A stretch of DNA of 46,989 bases from Mycobacterium sp. (GCA_025965975.1 JAOPVX010000217.1:1-46989); one strand, 5' to 3'. Positions 26,835 through 37,100 are shown, counted from the first letter of the stretch. The notes: generated from the sequence alone by a model not told the origin. Translations and numbers: made by a program.

Positions 26835-28958
26835 ATGATGGACCGCATGCCGGTCGAGGCCCCCTCCAGCGAGCGCGAACTCATCACGGGTGACCTCGAC
26901 GACGAGCAGCGCGAAGCCGTCCTCGCGGCCCGTGGGCCGGTATGCGTGCTGGCCGGCGCCGGCACGGGAAAGACCCGAACCATCACCCGCCGCATCGCCC
27001 ACCTCGTGGCGGCGGGACACGTCGCGCCCGGCCAGGTGCTCGCGGTGACGTTCACCCAGCGGGCCGCGGGAGAGATGCGCGGCCGGCTGCGTGCGCTCGA
27101 CGATGGTGTCGGCATCGGCTTCGTGCAGGCGATGACCTTTCACGCCGCGGCCCGGCGCCAGCTGTCGTACTTCTGGCCCCGCGTCGTCGGCGACACCGGA
27201 TGGCAGCTGCTCGATACGAAGTTCGCGGTCGTCGCCCAATCCGCCAACCGGGCCGGGCTGCAGGTCAGCACCGACGACGTGCGCGACCTCGCAGGCGAAA
27301 TCGAATGGGCCAAGGCGTCTTTGATCAGCCCCGAGGACTACGCCGCCGCGGTCGCGCAGGTCGGCCGCGACATCCCGTTGGACGCCGCGAAGATCGCGAC
27401 GGTCTACGCCGGATATGAGACGCTCAAGGCCCGTCGTGACGGCATGGCGCTGCTCGACTTCGACGATTTGCTGTTGCACACCGCTGCCGCGATCGAGAAC
27501 GACGACGCCGTCGCACAGGAATTCCGCGACCGCTATCGCTGCTTTGTCGTCGACGAATATCAGGACGTCACCCCGCTGCAGCAGCGAGTGCTCGACGCCT
27601 GGCTGGGCGGTCGCGACGACCTCACCGTCGTCGGCGACGCCAACCAGACCATCTACTCGTTCACCGGTGCCACACCGCGCTACCTGCTCGACTTTTCGCG
27701 GCGGTTTCCCGACGCCGCTGTGGTGCGACTCGAGCGCGACTACCGGTCCACACCGCAGGTGGTGTCGCTGGCCAACCGCGTGATCGCCGCCGCCCGCGGC
27801 CGGATGGCCGGCAGCAAGCTGCATTTGGTGGGCCAGCGTGACCCGGGCCCGGCGCCGTCGTTCACCGAGCACACCGACGAGGTGGCCGAGGCCGCAGCGG
27901 TCGCCAAGAAGATCAAGAACCTGATCGAATCGGGCACCGCGGCCTCGGAGATCGCGGTGCTGTACCGCATCAACGCGCAGTCGGAGGTATACGAGGAAGC
28001 GCTCACCGAGGCCGGTGTCCCGTTTCAGGTGCGCGGCGGCGAGGGCTTTTTCAGCCGCCAGGAGATCCGGCAGGCACTGCTGGCACTCCAACGGGCAGCA
28101 GAACGGGACGTCGAAGGCGAACTTCCAGACGTCGTGCGTGCGGTGCTCGAGCCGCTCGGCCTGACGGCAGAGCCGCCGCCGGGCACACGGGCCCGTGAGC
28201 GGTGGGAGGCGTTGAGTGGGTTGTCCGAACTGGTCGACGAGGAGGTGGCGCAGCGACCGTCGCTGGATCTGCGTGCCCTGCTGGCCGAGCTTCGTCAGCG
28301 CGCCGATTCGCGCCACCCCCCGATCGTGCAGGGCGTCACCCTGGCGTCGCTGCACGCCGCCAAGGGGCTGGAGTGGGATGCGGTGTTCCTGGTCGGGCTG
28401 GCCGACGGCACGCTGCCCATCTCACATGCGCTGGCGCACGGTCCCGACAGCGAGCCTGTCGAAGAGGAGCGCCGGCTGCTCTACGTCGGAATCACCAGGG
28501 CAAGAATGCATTTGGCGCTGAGTTGGGCGCTGGCCAGGGCACCGGGCGGTCGGCAGAGCCGACGGCCGTCGCGCTTCCTCAACGGCATCGCCCCACAGTC
28601 GCCCAGCGACGTGGGCCCCAGCCGGCCTCGACGACCGCGCGGCGCCACACCCCGCTGCCGCGTCTGCAACGACACGCTGAGCACGCCCGCCGCGATCATG
28701 CTGCGTCGCTGCGAAAGCTGCCCGTCCGACATCGACGAGGAGCTGCTCGCCGCGCTCAAGGAGTGGCGGCTGCGCATCTCGAAGGAGATGAGCGTGCCCG
28801 CCTATGTGGTGTTCACCGACAACACGCTGATCGCAATCGCCGAGACGCTGCCGACCGACGATGCCGCGCTGGTGGCGATCCCAGGCATCGGCGCGCGCAA
28901 GCTGGAGCAGTACGGCCCCGATGTGCTCGCGATGGTCAAGGGCCGCCAATCGTCGTAA
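26835..28958 (+). CDS. uvrD2: UvrD2 DNA helicase with tetracysteine and HRDC domains
   Basis: A 707-residue SF1 helicase. Walker A is GAGTGKTR, then [48 protein letters not shown] and YVGITRAR. A zinc-type tetracysteine (CRVC and CESC) and a C-terminal HRDC domain ([25 protein letters not shown]) complete the RecQ-like tail that marks UvrD2. In mycobacteria it is essential and the tetracysteine is needed for unwinding. Three in-frame ATGs (26835, 26838, 26847) leave the exact start open. Confidence 0.93.
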   Translation: MMDRMPVEAPSSERELITGDLDDEQREAVLAARGPVCVLAGAGTGKTRTITRRIAHLVAAGHVAPGQVLAVTFTQRAAGEMRGRLRALDDGVGIGFVQAMTFHAAARRQLSYFWPRVVGDTGWQLLDTKFAVVAQSANRAGLQVSTDDVRDLAGEIEWAKASLISPEDYAAAVAQVGRDIPLDAAKIATVYAGYETLKARRDGMALLDFDDLLLHTAAAIENDDAVAQEFRDRYRCFVVDEYQDVTPLQQRVLDAWLGGRDDLTVVGDANQTIYSFTGATPRYLLDFSRRFPDAAVVRLERDYRSTPQVVSLANRVIAAARGRMAGSKLHLVGQRDPGPAPSFTEHTDEVAEAAAVAKKIKNLIESGTAASEIAVLYRINAQSEVYEEALTEAGVPFQVRGGEGFFSRQEIRQALLALQRAAERDVEGELPDVVRAVLEPLGLTAEPPPGTRARERWEALSGLSELVDEEVAQRPSLDLRALLAELRQRADSRHPPIVQGVTLASLHAAKGLEWDAVFLVGLADGTLPISHALAHGPDSEPVEEERRLLYVGITRARMHLALSWALARAPGGRQSRRPSRFLNGIAPQSPSDVGPSRPRRPRGATPRCRVCNDTLSTPAAIMLRRCESCPSDIDEELLAALKEWRLRISKEMSVPAYVVFTDNTLIAIAETLPTDDAALVAIPGIGARKLEQYGPDVLAMVKGRQSS

Positions 28959-28983
28959 AGATCATGCCAAAACCGCTGGTCAG

Positions 28984-29020
28984 AAAATCGGTTGTGGGTT
29001 CGGCCTGATACTCTTAATCT
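28984..29020 (+). promoter_or_regulatory. whiB7 promoter with AT-rich WhiB7 site
   Basis: AAAAT (28984-28988) lies 3 bp before the -35 TTGTGG (28992-28997). The -10 TAATCT is at 29015-29020 with a 17-bp spacer. An AT-rich block just upstream of the -35 is the known landing site of the WhiB7 AT-hook, so autoregulation is expected. Predicted start near 29027, giving a leader of about 380 nt. Confidence 0.72.
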
Positions 29021-29058
29021 CAAGATCACATCGCGAGTGGAAGGAGGGTGCCCAGATC

Positions 29059-29259
29059 ATGGCGAATATCAACGCATTTACCGGCGTAGGCGTTGCCGGC
29101 ATGTCGCGGACCCTCCACGCCGGTTCGGCCGCCGCCGCCGCGGCGCATCCCGCGTTTTGGACGCACGCCGCTGCGGGAGCCGCCGCTGCTATTGCGCCGC
29201 AGCGCAAGCGCCGCACCGCCACCGCGACTGGCGCGTCCGTGGATCGGGGCACCACATAG
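29059..29259 (+). CDS. Alanine-rich upstream ORF / leader peptide of whiB7
   Basis: A 66-codon ORF beginning 12 nt after AGGAGG (29042-29047), inside the whiB7 leader. It has 22 alanines, with runs of six (codons 24-29), three and four, then a basic patch (PQRKRR). WhiB7 leaders are known to contain an alanine-rich upstream ORF linked to sensing translation stress and alanine shortage. The last codons contain an RNA segment that can pair with the terminator arm downstream (next entry). The peptide probably has no function beyond being translated. Confidence 0.78.
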   Translation: MANINAFTGVGVAGMSRTLHAGSAAAAAAHPAFWTHAAAGAAAAIAPQRKRRTATATGASVDRGTT

Positions 29260-29318
29260 GAGAGCCCACGATCTAGCCGAAAGGCCACGGACCCGCAGTC
29301 AAAGGATCCGTGGCCTTT
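29231..29318 (+). promoter_or_regulatory. whiB7 transcription attenuator: terminator and antiterminator
   Basis: Terminator: AAAGGCCACGGA (29280-29291) pairs perfectly over 12 bp with TCCGTGGCCTTT (29307-29318); the following T-run is weak (TTTAGTTATT). Alternative: GCGCGTCCGTGG (29231-29242), in the last codons of the leader ORF, pairs with CCACGGACCCGC (29285-29296) at 11 of 12 positions, destroying the terminator stem. A ribosome finishing the ORF would cover the upstream segment and let the terminator form; one stalled on the alanine runs would leave it free. Pairings are seen; the mechanism is inferred. Confidence 0.7.
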
Positions 29319-29406
29319 AGTTATTCGGACACCGAAGACCTGGTCACGGACCCATCAGAAGACAGATGGCCGACGAAACAACGACCAGGAAGCAGGGGTA
29401 CGAGTC

Positions 29407-29721
29407 ATGTCAGTTGCGATGAGCGCTCGCGCGAAGAGCGTCCAATCGAAGACATGCCGTGAGAGAACGATGCTGTCGGTGCCATGTCATGTCGGTAACC
29501 CCGACTTGTGGTTCGCCGAAAACCCGCTCGACCTCGAGCGCGCCAAGGCGCTGTGCGCGGATTGCCCGATCCGCCGCGAATGCCTTACCGCGGCGCTGGA
29601 ACGCCAGGAACCGTGGGGCGTTTGGGGCGGCGAGATCATCGACCGCGGCACGATCATCGCGCGCAAACGTCCGCGTGGACGCCCACGCAAGAACACCGAG
29701 GAGAGCCCGGCAGCCGCCTAA
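29407..29721 (+). CDS. whiB7: WhiB7 antibiotic-resistance regulator
   Basis: A 104-residue WhiB protein. Cluster cysteines are C27, C50, C53 and C59, then the WhiB7-specific EPWGVWGGE (68-76) and a C-terminal AT-hook RGRPRK (90-95) that binds AT-rich DNA upstream of -35 boxes. It activates intrinsic resistance genes (efflux, ribosome protection) after ribosome-targeting stress. The N-terminus is slightly longer than in M. tuberculosis, so a later start is possible, though ATG at 29407 has an acceptable CAGGGG before it. Position next to uvrD2 and the ABC1-kinase gene matches the conserved locus. Confidence 0.94.
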   Translation: MSVAMSARAKSVQSKTCRERTMLSVPCHVGNPDLWFAENPLDLERAKALCADCPIRRECLTAALERQEPWGVWGGEIIDRGTIIARKRPRGRPRKNTEESPAAA

Positions 29722-29736
29722 ACGCTGCCGGGTTTT
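29706..29736 (+). terminator. Intrinsic terminator of whiB7
   Basis: CCCGGCAGC (29706-29714) pairs with GCTGCCGGG (29724-29732), 9 bp with a 9-nt loop, followed by TTTT. The whiB7 stop codon lies in the loop. The gene downstream is convergent, so it isolates whiB7. Confidence 0.85.
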
Positions 29737-29742
29737 CCCGCG

Positions 29743-31062
29743 TCAGGCGGCTTGTTCGGCGAAGCCCGGAACCAGTTCTGCCGCAATGGCTCTGACCGGC
29801 ACGTGAGCGTCGAGCTGGCAGGATATCGCGACGATCGAGGCGATCACCCGCATCGGAATCGCCAGCTTGACGGGGATGTCCAGCTGACGGGCGGTCCTGA
29901 TCTGCGCCACCGAGCGGTCCATGTTCACCGCGGTCATCTTCTGCAGCCACTTGCGGGTGTAGTGGAACACTTCGACCTCAACCGGCTCGACATATTGGCG
30001 CAGCATGTCGTCGATTTCGCGGATCGACACCTGCTCGCCCTTCTGGATGAATCCGGCGCGCTCCATCGTGGGCAGCAGGTTGTCGTAGTCCTTGTTCATT
30101 GCGTAACGCAACGTCTGACCCAACTCGAGCGGCAAGCCGCCCGGCAGCGGGGCGACAGCGCCGAAGTCGATGACGCCCATCTTGTCGTCGGGCAGCAGCA
30201 TGAAGTTCCCTGGGTGTGCATCGCCGTGCATCATTTCCAGCCGACGTGGCGCATCGTGGGTCAGCTCGAAGAGCCGGGTGCCCATCAGGTCGCGTTGTTC
30301 TTGGGTGCCATCGCGGATGATGTGGGACATCGGGATGCCCTCAATCCATTCCTGGATCACCACTTTCGGCGCGCTGGCCACGATGTGTGGCACGACGAAG
30401 TGCGGGTGGTTCTCGTACGCCTTGGCGAACGCGCGCTGGTTGTCGGCTTCCAGCCGATAGTCCAGTTCCATCTCGGTGCGTTCGATCAGCTCGTCGACCA
30501 CGCCCTGCACGTCGGCGCCGGGGGAGAGTTGCCTGAGCATACTGACCATGCGTTGCATGGTTTTCAGGTCGGCGCGCAGCGCCTCGTCGGCGCCAGGGTA
30601 TTGGATCTTGACTGCGACCTCGCGACCGTCCGACCACACCGCCTTGTGCACCTGGCCGATGCTGGCCGAGGCCACCGGCGTGTCGTCGAACGCGGCGAAC
30701 CGCTCCCGCCACTTGGTGCCCAGCTGCGCGTCCAGCACGCGGTGCACCTTGGCGGCGACCAGCGGCGGTGCCTCCCTCTGCAGCTTGGTCAGCGCCTCGC
30801 GGTAGGGCTTACCGTACTGCTCGGGGATCGCGGCCTCCATCACCGACAGCGCCTGCCCGACTTTCATCGCGCCGCCCTTGAGCTCACCGAGGACGGTGAA
30901 CAACTGCTGGGCCGCCTTGTCCATCAACTCGGCGTTGACCTCGTCCTTCGACTTTCCGGTCAACCGTTTGCCGAAGCCCAACGCGGCCCGGCCTGCCATG
31001 CCGACGGGCAAGCTCGCCAGCTTCGCGTTGCGCGCGGCCCGACCCCGCTTGATGTCAGTCAC
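29743..31062 (-). CDS. ABC1/UbiB-family atypical kinase (Rv3197-like)
   Basis: A 439-residue protein-kinase-like fold protein. The KxGQ motif in GGAMKVGQALS, the alanine-rich nucleotide loop in TPVASASIGQVH, VAVKIQYPG, HGDAHPGNF and IDFGAVAP mark the UbiB/ADCK family, which supports quinone or isoprenoid lipid biosynthesis by ATPase activity. Start chosen as GTG at 31062 (MTDIKRGRAARN), matching M. tuberculosis Rv3197; an ATG 15 bp upstream is possible. Convergent with whiB7. In M. tuberculosis a further gene (Rv3196) separates it from the Rv3195 homologue; here only about 205 bp do. Confidence 0.88.
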   Translation of the reverse strand: MTDIKRGRAARNAKLASLPVGMAGRAALGFGKRLTGKSKDEVNAELMDKAAQQLFTVLGELKGGAMKVGQALSVMEAAIPEQYGKPYREALTKLQREAPPLVAAKVHRVLDAQLGTKWRERFAAFDDTPVASASIGQVHKAVWSDGREVAVKIQYPGADEALRADLKTMQRMVSMLRQLSPGADVQGVVDELIERTEMELDYRLEADNQRAFAKAYENHPHFVVPHIVASAPKVVIQEWIEGIPMSHIIRDGTQEQRDLMGTRLFELTHDAPRRLEMMHGDAHPGNFMLLPDDKMGVIDFGAVAPLPGGLPLELGQTLRYAMNKDYDNLLPTMERAGFIQKGEQVSIREIDDMLRQYVEPVEVEVFHYTRKWLQKMTAVNMDRSVAQIRTARQLDIPVKLAIPMRVIASIVAISCQLDAHVPVRAIAAELVPGFAEQAA

Positions 31063-31267
31063 CCGACCATCATCCATGAGAGTTCTGTGAGGACCGCAAC
31101 GACTCGGCAACAAACGCTTCAGCACCAGCAGGGAGGATGCGGCGACCACCGGCGCGCCACGATCGCAGCGGCGTTGACTTCGAACTTCGGCGTGGGTGTC
31201 CAGCGTCGGCGGCTCCGCCGAAGTCCGTACGGCCTGCCCGCGGCGCACCGCCCGGGTCAGGCCCGAG

Positions 31268-32668
31268 TCAGTCTTCGGTGTCGTCGTCGCCTTTGTCGGA
31301 ACCCTTTTGCAGGTCGGCGATCGCCTTGTCGATGGCCTCATCCATGCCACTGGTGTCGCCGCCGATCATCCGGTCGATGAAGCCGGCCGGCTCGTCGAGG
31401 TCCTCGGCGCTGGGCAACAGGTCGGGGTGCTGCCATACCGCGTCGCGGGCGTCGGCGCCGACGGCCTGCGTCAGGCGCTCCCACAACACCGCCGCCTCCC
31501 GCAGCTTGCGCGGCCGCAGCTCCAACCCGACCAGCGTGGCGAACGTCTGCTCGGCGGGCCCGCCGGTGGCGCGCCGCCTGCGTAGCGTCTCGCTCAGCGC
31601 GGACGTGCCGGGGATCCGGTCGCCCAGCGCGTCGGCGACGACGGTCTGCACCCAGCCTTCGATCAGCGCCAGCAGCGTCTCCAGCCGCTCCAGCGCCGCG
31701 GTCTGTTCTGGCGTCGCCTTCGGTTCGAAGATGCCCTGGTTGAGCAACTGCTCCATCTGCGACGGATCGGTCAGCGACGCCGGGTTGAACCCCGCCGCGA
31801 AGTCCTCGATGCCGCTCATGTCGATCTTCATGCCCTTGGCGAAGGCCTCGACGGCGTTGAGCAGCTGGCTGGCCAGCCACGGCACGTGGCTGAACAACCG
31901 GTGATGCGCGGCCTCGCGCGCAGCCAGGAAGGTGATGATCTCGCTGCGCGGCAGCTCAAGGCCCTCGGTCAGCGACTCGATGGCCTCTGGCATCAACGCG
32001 GCCACTCCCTTGGGGCCCAGTGGCAGCCCAATGTCGGTGGAGGTCAACACTTCTCGTGACAGCTTGCCCAGCGCCTGGCCGAGCTGCGAGCCGAACGCCA
32101 TGCCGCCCATCTGCGACATCATCGCCAGCAGTGGGCCGGCCATGCTCTTGGCCTCCTCGGGCAGCGCCGAGGCCCACACCGTCGAAATCTGTTCGGCCAC
32201 CGGGTCGCACAACCGCTTCCAGGTGTCCAGCGTGTTGTCGATCCAGTCGGTGGGGGTCCACGCCGCCGCCTTGGTGGTGCCCGCGGGCAGTGCGGTCACT
32301 CCGTCCAGCCACGTCTCGGCCAGGTGCACGGCGTCGGCGATCGCGGCGCTTGTCTTCTCGGGCACCGGCGCGACGAAGCCGATCGCGCTTGACGCCAGCT
32401 GCCGGGCCAGGTCGTAGTTCACCGGGCCGGACTGCTTGCCGCCGGTCATCACGTTGCCCGCGCCGCTGAACATCTCCCCGAGCCGGGTGAACATCTCCCC
32501 GAGTTGGGACATGTCGAATTCGGACCCGCCGCCGAGGCCGAACGGGTCTCCGGCGGCGGGGCCGCCAATCCCATCCGAGTCCGAGCCCGACCCCGAATCG
32601 GGATCGTTGTTGGGCTTGTCACGCTCGGGGTCGTCCCCGGCGGAGAAGCCGAAAGGCGGGTCAGCCAT
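31268..32668 (-). CDS. DUF2342 zincin-like protein (Rv3195-like)
   Basis: A 466-residue actinobacterial protein with a Gly/Asp/Ser-rich first 50 residues and a helical body. The block AAREAAHHRLF resembles the degenerate zinc-peptidase helix of the DUF2342 family; the family is sometimes annotated as F420-biosynthesis-associated, without proof. The C-terminus is acidic. The start is ATG at 32668 (MADPPFGFSAG). Diverges from the PDZ-Lon gene. Confidence 0.82.
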   Translation of the reverse strand: MADPPFGFSAGDDPERDKPNNDPDSGSGSDSDGIGGPAAGDPFGLGGGSEFDMSQLGEMFTRLGEMFSGAGNVMTGGKQSGPVNYDLARQLASSAIGFVAPVPEKTSAAIADAVHLAETWLDGVTALPAGTTKAAAWTPTDWIDNTLDTWKRLCDPVAEQISTVWASALPEEAKSMAGPLLAMMSQMGGMAFGSQLGQALGKLSREVLTSTDIGLPLGPKGVAALMPEAIESLTEGLELPRSEIITFLAAREAAHHRLFSHVPWLASQLLNAVEAFAKGMKIDMSGIEDFAAGFNPASLTDPSQMEQLLNQGIFEPKATPEQTAALERLETLLALIEGWVQTVVADALGDRIPGTSALSETLRRRRATGGPAEQTFATLVGLELRPRKLREAAVLWERLTQAVGADARDAVWQHPDLLPSAEDLDEPAGFIDRMIGGDTSGMDEAIDKAIADLQKGSDKGDDDTED

Positions 32669-32782
32669 GCCCTCAACCGTACTCACCGGCGACCCGTCGT
32701 GTGGGTCCGCGGGTCACGCTGTCAGTGAACCCAGGTCGGTTCGCTCAAAGCCCACGCAGCGTGAACCTTTACTGTGGTCGCC

Positions 32783-33805
32783 GTGAACAGGCGGATTTTG
32801 ACGTTGCTGGTCGCCTTGGTGCCGATCGTCGCGTTCGGGCTGCTGCTGTCGCTGGTGGCGGTGCCCTACGTGTCGCTGGGTCCCGGCCCGACGTTCGACA
32901 CGCTCGGCGAGGTCGACGGCAAGAAGGTCGTCGACATCGAGGGCACCGAGGTCCATTCGACGTCGGGGCATCTGAACATGACCACGGTGTCGCAGCGCGA
33001 CGACCTGACGTTGGGGCAGGCACTGGCCCTGTGGATGTCGGGCCGTGAGCAGCTGGTTCCCCACGATCTGGTCTATCCGCCGGACAAGTCGAAGGATGAG
33101 ATCGACCAGGCCAACAGCACGGACTTCAAACGCTCTGAGGACAGCGCAGAGTACGCGGCGTTGGGCTACCTGAAGTACCCGTCGGCGGTGACGGTGGCGA
33201 CCGTCAGCGACCCTGGCCCTTCGGTCGGCAAGCTGCAGCACGGCGACGCCATCGACGCCGTCAACGGCAAGCCGGTCGCCAACCTCGATCAGTTCACTGC
33301 GCTGCTCAAGGCCACCAAACCGGGCGACACGATGGTCCTGGACTTCCGCAGGAAGAACGCCCTGCCTGGCGTCGCCACCGTCACATTGGGTTCCAACGCC
33401 GACCGCAACTACGGATACCTCGGGGTCGGCGTACGGGACGCGCCGTGGGCACCGTTCTCCATCGATTTCAACCTCGCCAACATCGGTGGACCGTCTGCCG
33501 GGCTGATGTTTTCTCTCGCGGTCGTCGACAAGCTCACCACCGGTGACCTCAACGACGGCAAGTTCGTCGCGGGCACCGGCACCATCGACAGCGACGGCAA
33601 GGTCGGCTCCATCGGCGGCATCACGCACAAGATGCTGGCCGCCCGCGATGCTGGGGCCTCTGTCTTCCTGGTGCCCGCCGACAACTGTGACGAGGCCAAA
33701 ACGGCCCACGAGGACGGCCTGCAGCTGGTCAAGGTGGACACCCTTGGCCATGCGGTCGACGCGCTGCACGCCATTTCCGCCGGTGGCGAACCTCCCCGTT
33801 GCTGA
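32783..33805 (+). CDS. Membrane-anchored PDZ/Lon-type serine protease (YlbL family)
   Basis: A 340-residue protein with one N-terminal membrane segment (5-29), a PDZ domain (about 130-205, GDAIDAVNGKPV) and a C-terminal Lon S16 domain. The catalytic dyad is visible as S238 (GGPSAGLMFS) and K283 (GGITHKMLAA). It likely cleaves membrane or envelope proteins outside the cytoplasm. The start GTG at 32783 gives MNRRILTLLVA, like M. tuberculosis Rv3194c. It is followed 79 bp later by the UPF0182 gene, as in M. tuberculosis. Confidence 0.92.
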   Translation: MNRRILTLLVALVPIVAFGLLLSLVAVPYVSLGPGPTFDTLGEVDGKKVVDIEGTEVHSTSGHLNMTTVSQRDDLTLGQALALWMSGREQLVPHDLVYPPDKSKDEIDQANSTDFKRSEDSAEYAALGYLKYPSAVTVATVSDPGPSVGKLQHGDAIDAVNGKPVANLDQFTALLKATKPGDTMVLDFRRKNALPGVATVTLGSNADRNYGYLGVGVRDAPWAPFSIDFNLANIGGPSAGLMFSLAVVDKLTTGDLNDGKFVAGTGTIDSDGKVGSIGGITHKMLAARDAGASVFLVPADNCDEAKTAHEDGLQLVKVDTLGHAVDALHAISAGGEPPRC

Positions 33806-33884
33806 GAAATTGCCGTGCGGCGAATGCGTAGAGTTGGGGCTACGTCATCGGTGACGTTTGAGAACCCAAGACTGGAGTTGACGA

Positions 33885-36800
33885 GTGGGTATGCGGCCCG
33901 CGGCACGAATGCCAAAGCTGACACGACGTAGCCGGATTCTGATCGCGGTCGCCCTGGCCGTGGTGCTGCTGTTGCTCTTCGGGCCGCGCATGATCGACGC
34001 CTACGTGGACTGGCTGTGGTTCGGGGAGCTCGGCTACCGCTCCGTGTTCACCACGAAGTTGGTCACCCGGATCGTCGTCTTCCTGGTGGCGGCGGTGGTG
34101 ATGGGCGGCGTTGTGTTCGGCGCGCTCGCCCTGGCGTACCGCTCTCGGCCGGTGTTCGTCCCGACCACCGGCCCCAACGATCCGGTGGCCCGCTACCGCA
34201 CCGCGGTGATGACCCGGCTGCGACTGATCGGCATCGGCGTGCCTGCGCTTATCGGCGTCATTACCGGCTTCATCGCGCAGACCTATTGGGACCGCATCCA
34301 GTTGTTCATCCACGGCGGCAACTTCGGCATCGCCGACCCCCAGTTCGGCAAGGACCTCGGTTTCTACGCGTTCGACCTGCCGTTCTACCGGCTGGTGCTG
34401 GGCTATCTGTTCGCGGCGACGTTCCTGGCGTTCATCGCCAACCTGGTGGGCCACTACCTCTTCGGCGGTATCCGACTGGCCGGCCGCAGCGGGGCGCTGA
34501 GTCGCGCAGCGCGCATCCAGCTGATCTCACTGCTGGGCATCCTGATGCTGCTCAAGGCCCTCGCGTACTGGACGGACCGCTACCAACTGCTGAGCCACAC
34601 TCGCAGCGGCAAGCCCTTCACCGGCGCCGGCTACACCGATATCAACGCGGTGTTGCCGGCCAAGCTGATCCTGATGGCGATCGCGGTGATCTGCGCTTTG
34701 GCGGTGTTCTCCGCAATCGTGTTGCGCGACTTGCGCATTCCGGCGATAGGCGTGGTGCTGCTGCTGTTGAGTTCGCTCATTGTCGGTGCCGGCTGGCCGT
34801 TGATCGTCGAGCAGATCAGCGTGAAACCCAATGCGGCGCAAAAGGAAAGCGACTACATCAGCCGAAGTATCACGGCAACCAGGCAGGCTTACGGGTTGAC
34901 CGGAGACAACGTCACCTACCGAGACTACAACGGCAACACGCTGGCAACCGCACAGCAGGTCGCGTCCGACCGGTCGACGACGTCGAATATCCGGCTGCTC
35001 GACCCGACCATCGTCGGCCCGGCTTTCACCCAGTTCCAGCAGGGCAAGAACTTCTACTACTTCCCCGACCAGCTGTCGATCGACCGCTACAACGGTCCCG
35101 ACGGCAATCTGCGCGACTACGTCGTAGCTGCGCGAGAACTCAACCCCGACAGGCTGATCGACAACCAGCGCGACTGGATCAACCGACACTTCGTCTACAC
35201 CCACGGCAACGGTTTCATCGCATCGCCGGCCAACACGGTGCGCGGGATCGCGAACGACCCCAACCAGAACGGCGGGTATCCGGAGTTTTTGTCCAGCGTC
35301 GTCGGCGCCAACGGCAGTGTGATCTCACCCGGGCCTGCACCGCTGGACCAGCCACGCATCTACTTCGGCCCCATCGTCGCAAGCCCAGCGGACGACTACG
35401 CGATCGTCGGCAAGAACGGCAACGACCGCGAGTACGACTACGAGACCAACACCGAAACCAAGAACTACACCTACAGCGGTACTGGCGGCGTGCCGATCGG
35501 CAACTGGCTGGCCCGTGCCGTGTTCGCCGCGAAGTTCTCCGAGCGAAAGCTGGTGTTCCCGAACCCGATCGGCGCCGACAGCAGGATTCTGTTCAACCGT
35601 GACCCGTCCGCGCGGGTGAAGGCGGTGGCACCGTGGCTGACCACCGACACAAACGTGTACCCGGCGATCGTGAACAAGCGGATGGTGTGGATCATCGACG
35701 GCTACACCACGCTGGACAACTATCCGTATTCGGAGTTGATGTCGCTCTCGTCGGCCACCGCCGATTCCAATGAAGTGGCTGTCAACCGGCTGGCGCCCGA
35801 CAAGATGGTGTCCTACATCCGCAACTCGGTGAAGGCCACCGTCGACGCCTACGACGGCACCGTCACGCTGTACGCACAGGATGAGAAGGATCCGGTGCTG
35901 CAGGCGTGGATGAAGGTGTTCCCGGGCACGGTGAAGCCCAAGAGCGACATCTCGCCGGAGTTGCAGGCCCATCTGCGCTACCCCGAGGACCTGTTCAAGG
36001 TGCAGCGCGCGCTGCTGGCCAAGTATCACGTCAACGACCCGGTGACGTTCTTCTCGACGTCGGACTTCTGGGACGTGCCGCTGGATCCCAACCCGACCGC
36101 GAGCAGCTTCCAGCCGCCGTATTACATCGTCGCCAAAGACCTTGCGTCCAATGGCAATTTGGCATCTTTCCAGCTGACCAGCGCGATGAACCGGTTCCGG
36201 CGGGACTTCCTGGCCGCTTACATCAGTGCAAGCTCTGATCCGACGACCTACGGCAAGATCACGGTGTTGACCATCCCGGGTCAGGTCAACGGCCCGAAGC
36301 TGGCCAACAACGCGATCACCACGGACACGGCGGTGAGCCAGGACCTCGGCGTCATCGGCCGCGATAACCAGAACCGGATCCGCTGGGGCAACCTGCTGAC
36401 GCTGCCGGTTGCCCAGGGCGGTCTGCTGTATGTCGAGCCGGTATACGCCTCGCCGGGGGCCGGCGACGCGGCGTCGTCGTACCCGCGGCTGATCCGCGTC
36501 GCGATGATGTACAACGACAGGGTCGGGTACGGCCCGACGGTGCGCGATGCGCTCACCGAGTTGTTCGGCCCGGGTGCCGACGCCACTGCCACCGGTCCGG
36601 CGCCTGCAGTCCCCAGCGGGCAGCCGCTAGCCGCGCCGCCGTCTTCCGATGGCCAGCCTGCGGCCCAGCCGCCACCGAGCCAGGGTCAGGCGCCCGAGGT
36701 GCCCATTCCGGTCGCGGTTCCGCCGGGTAGCGGTCCTGTGCAGTTGTCGGGGGCCAAAGCCGCAGCGTTGCAAGAGGTCCAGTCGGCGCTCGACGGCGTG

Positions 36801-36893
36801 CGCCAGGCCCAGCAGGGCGGCGACTTCGCGGGGTACGGGCAGGCGCTGCAGCGCCTCGACGATGCGATGAAGAAGTTCAACGGCGCTAAGTAG
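33885..36893 (+). CDS. UPF0182 large integral membrane protein (Rv3193c-like)
   Basis: A 1002-residue protein: about seven membrane segments in the first 310 residues (the first at 17-35, with the [13 protein letters not shown] motif that marks the family), a large extracytoplasmic domain to about residue 890, and a Pro/Gln/Ala-rich linker with a short helical C-terminus. UPF0182 proteins are conserved in actinobacteria and cyanobacteria; no function is established. The start GTG at 33885 ([17 protein letters not shown]) matches the M. tuberculosis form. Confidence 0.9.
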   Translation: MGMRPAARMPKLTRRSRILIAVALAVVLLLLFGPRMIDAYVDWLWFGELGYRSVFTTKLVTRIVVFLVAAVVMGGVVFGALALAYRSRPVFVPTTGPNDPVARYRTAVMTRLRLIGIGVPALIGVITGFIAQTYWDRIQLFIHGGNFGIADPQFGKDLGFYAFDLPFYRLVLGYLFAATFLAFIANLVGHYLFGGIRLAGRSGALSRAARIQLISLLGILMLLKALAYWTDRYQLLSHTRSGKPFTGAGYTDINAVLPAKLILMAIAVICALAVFSAIVLRDLRIPAIGVVLLLLSSLIVGAGWPLIVEQISVKPNAAQKESDYISRSITATRQAYGLTGDNVTYRDYNGNTLATAQQVASDRSTTSNIRLLDPTIVGPAFTQFQQGKNFYYFPDQLSIDRYNGPDGNLRDYVVAARELNPDRLIDNQRDWINRHFVYTHGNGFIASPANTVRGIANDPNQNGGYPEFLSSVVGANGSVISPGPAPLDQPRIYFGPIVASPADDYAIVGKNGNDREYDYETNTETKNYTYSGTGGVPIGNWLARAVFAAKFSERKLVFPNPIGADSRILFNRDPSARVKAVAPWLTTDTNVYPAIVNKRMVWIIDGYTTLDNYPYSELMSLSSATADSNEVAVNRLAPDKMVSYIRNSVKATVDAYDGTVTLYAQDEKDPVLQAWMKVFPGTVKPKSDISPELQAHLRYPEDLFKVQRALLAKYHVNDPVTFFSTSDFWDVPLDPNPTASSFQPPYYIVAKDLASNGNLASFQLTSAMNRFRRDFLAAYISASSDPTTYGKITVLTIPGQVNGPKLANNAITTDTAVSQDLGVIGRDNQNRIRWGNLLTLPVAQGGLLYVEPVYASPGAGDAASSYPRLIRVAMMYNDRVGYGPTVRDALTELFGPGADATATGPAPAVPSGQPLAAPPSSDGQPAAQPPPSQGQAPEVPIPVAVPPGSGPVQLSGAKAAALQEVQSALDGVRQAQQGGDFAGYGQALQRLDDAMKKFNGAK

Positions 36894-36898
36894 CCCAA

Positions 36899-36975
36899 CG
36901 CTGCGAGCGTTCGTGTCTGCACGCCGACACACCGCCTCAGACGTGCACTTTGCGCGCGCTCGCGCCGTCGGGCTG
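36899..36975. repeat. Structured GC-rich intergenic element
   Basis: Between the UPF0182 gene and tRNA-Met. GCGAGCG (36903-36909) and CGCTCGC (36957-36963) form an inverted pair, with TGTC/GACA nested inside and GTGCACTTTGCG within. Similar GTGCA/AGTGC plus GCGGCGA-type sequences recur at about 16285-16305 and 26440-26470, suggesting a dispersed mycobacterial intergenic family. Confidence 0.45.
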
Positions 36976-37023
36976 GCGATTTGGAAGTGGGGCCGTTCCT
37001 TCGGTAACCTGGCGTTTACCCAA

Positions 37024-37100
37024 CGCGGGGTGGAGCAGCTCGGTAGCTCGCTGGGCTCATAACCCAGAGGTCGCAAGTTCGAATCTTGTCCCCGCTACCA
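37024..37100 (+). tRNA. Initiator tRNA-Met (CAU), CCA encoded
   Basis: A 77-nt cloverleaf. Acceptor CGCGGGG pairs with CCCCGC, leaving position 1 unpaired. The anticodon arm CTGGG-CTCATAA-CCCAG shows three consecutive G:C pairs next to the loop, the initiator hallmark. The T arm has GTTCGAATC, and the 3' CCA is genomic. The unpaired 1:72 position and the GGG/CCC anticodon stem distinguish it from elongator tRNA-Met. Confidence 0.96.
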
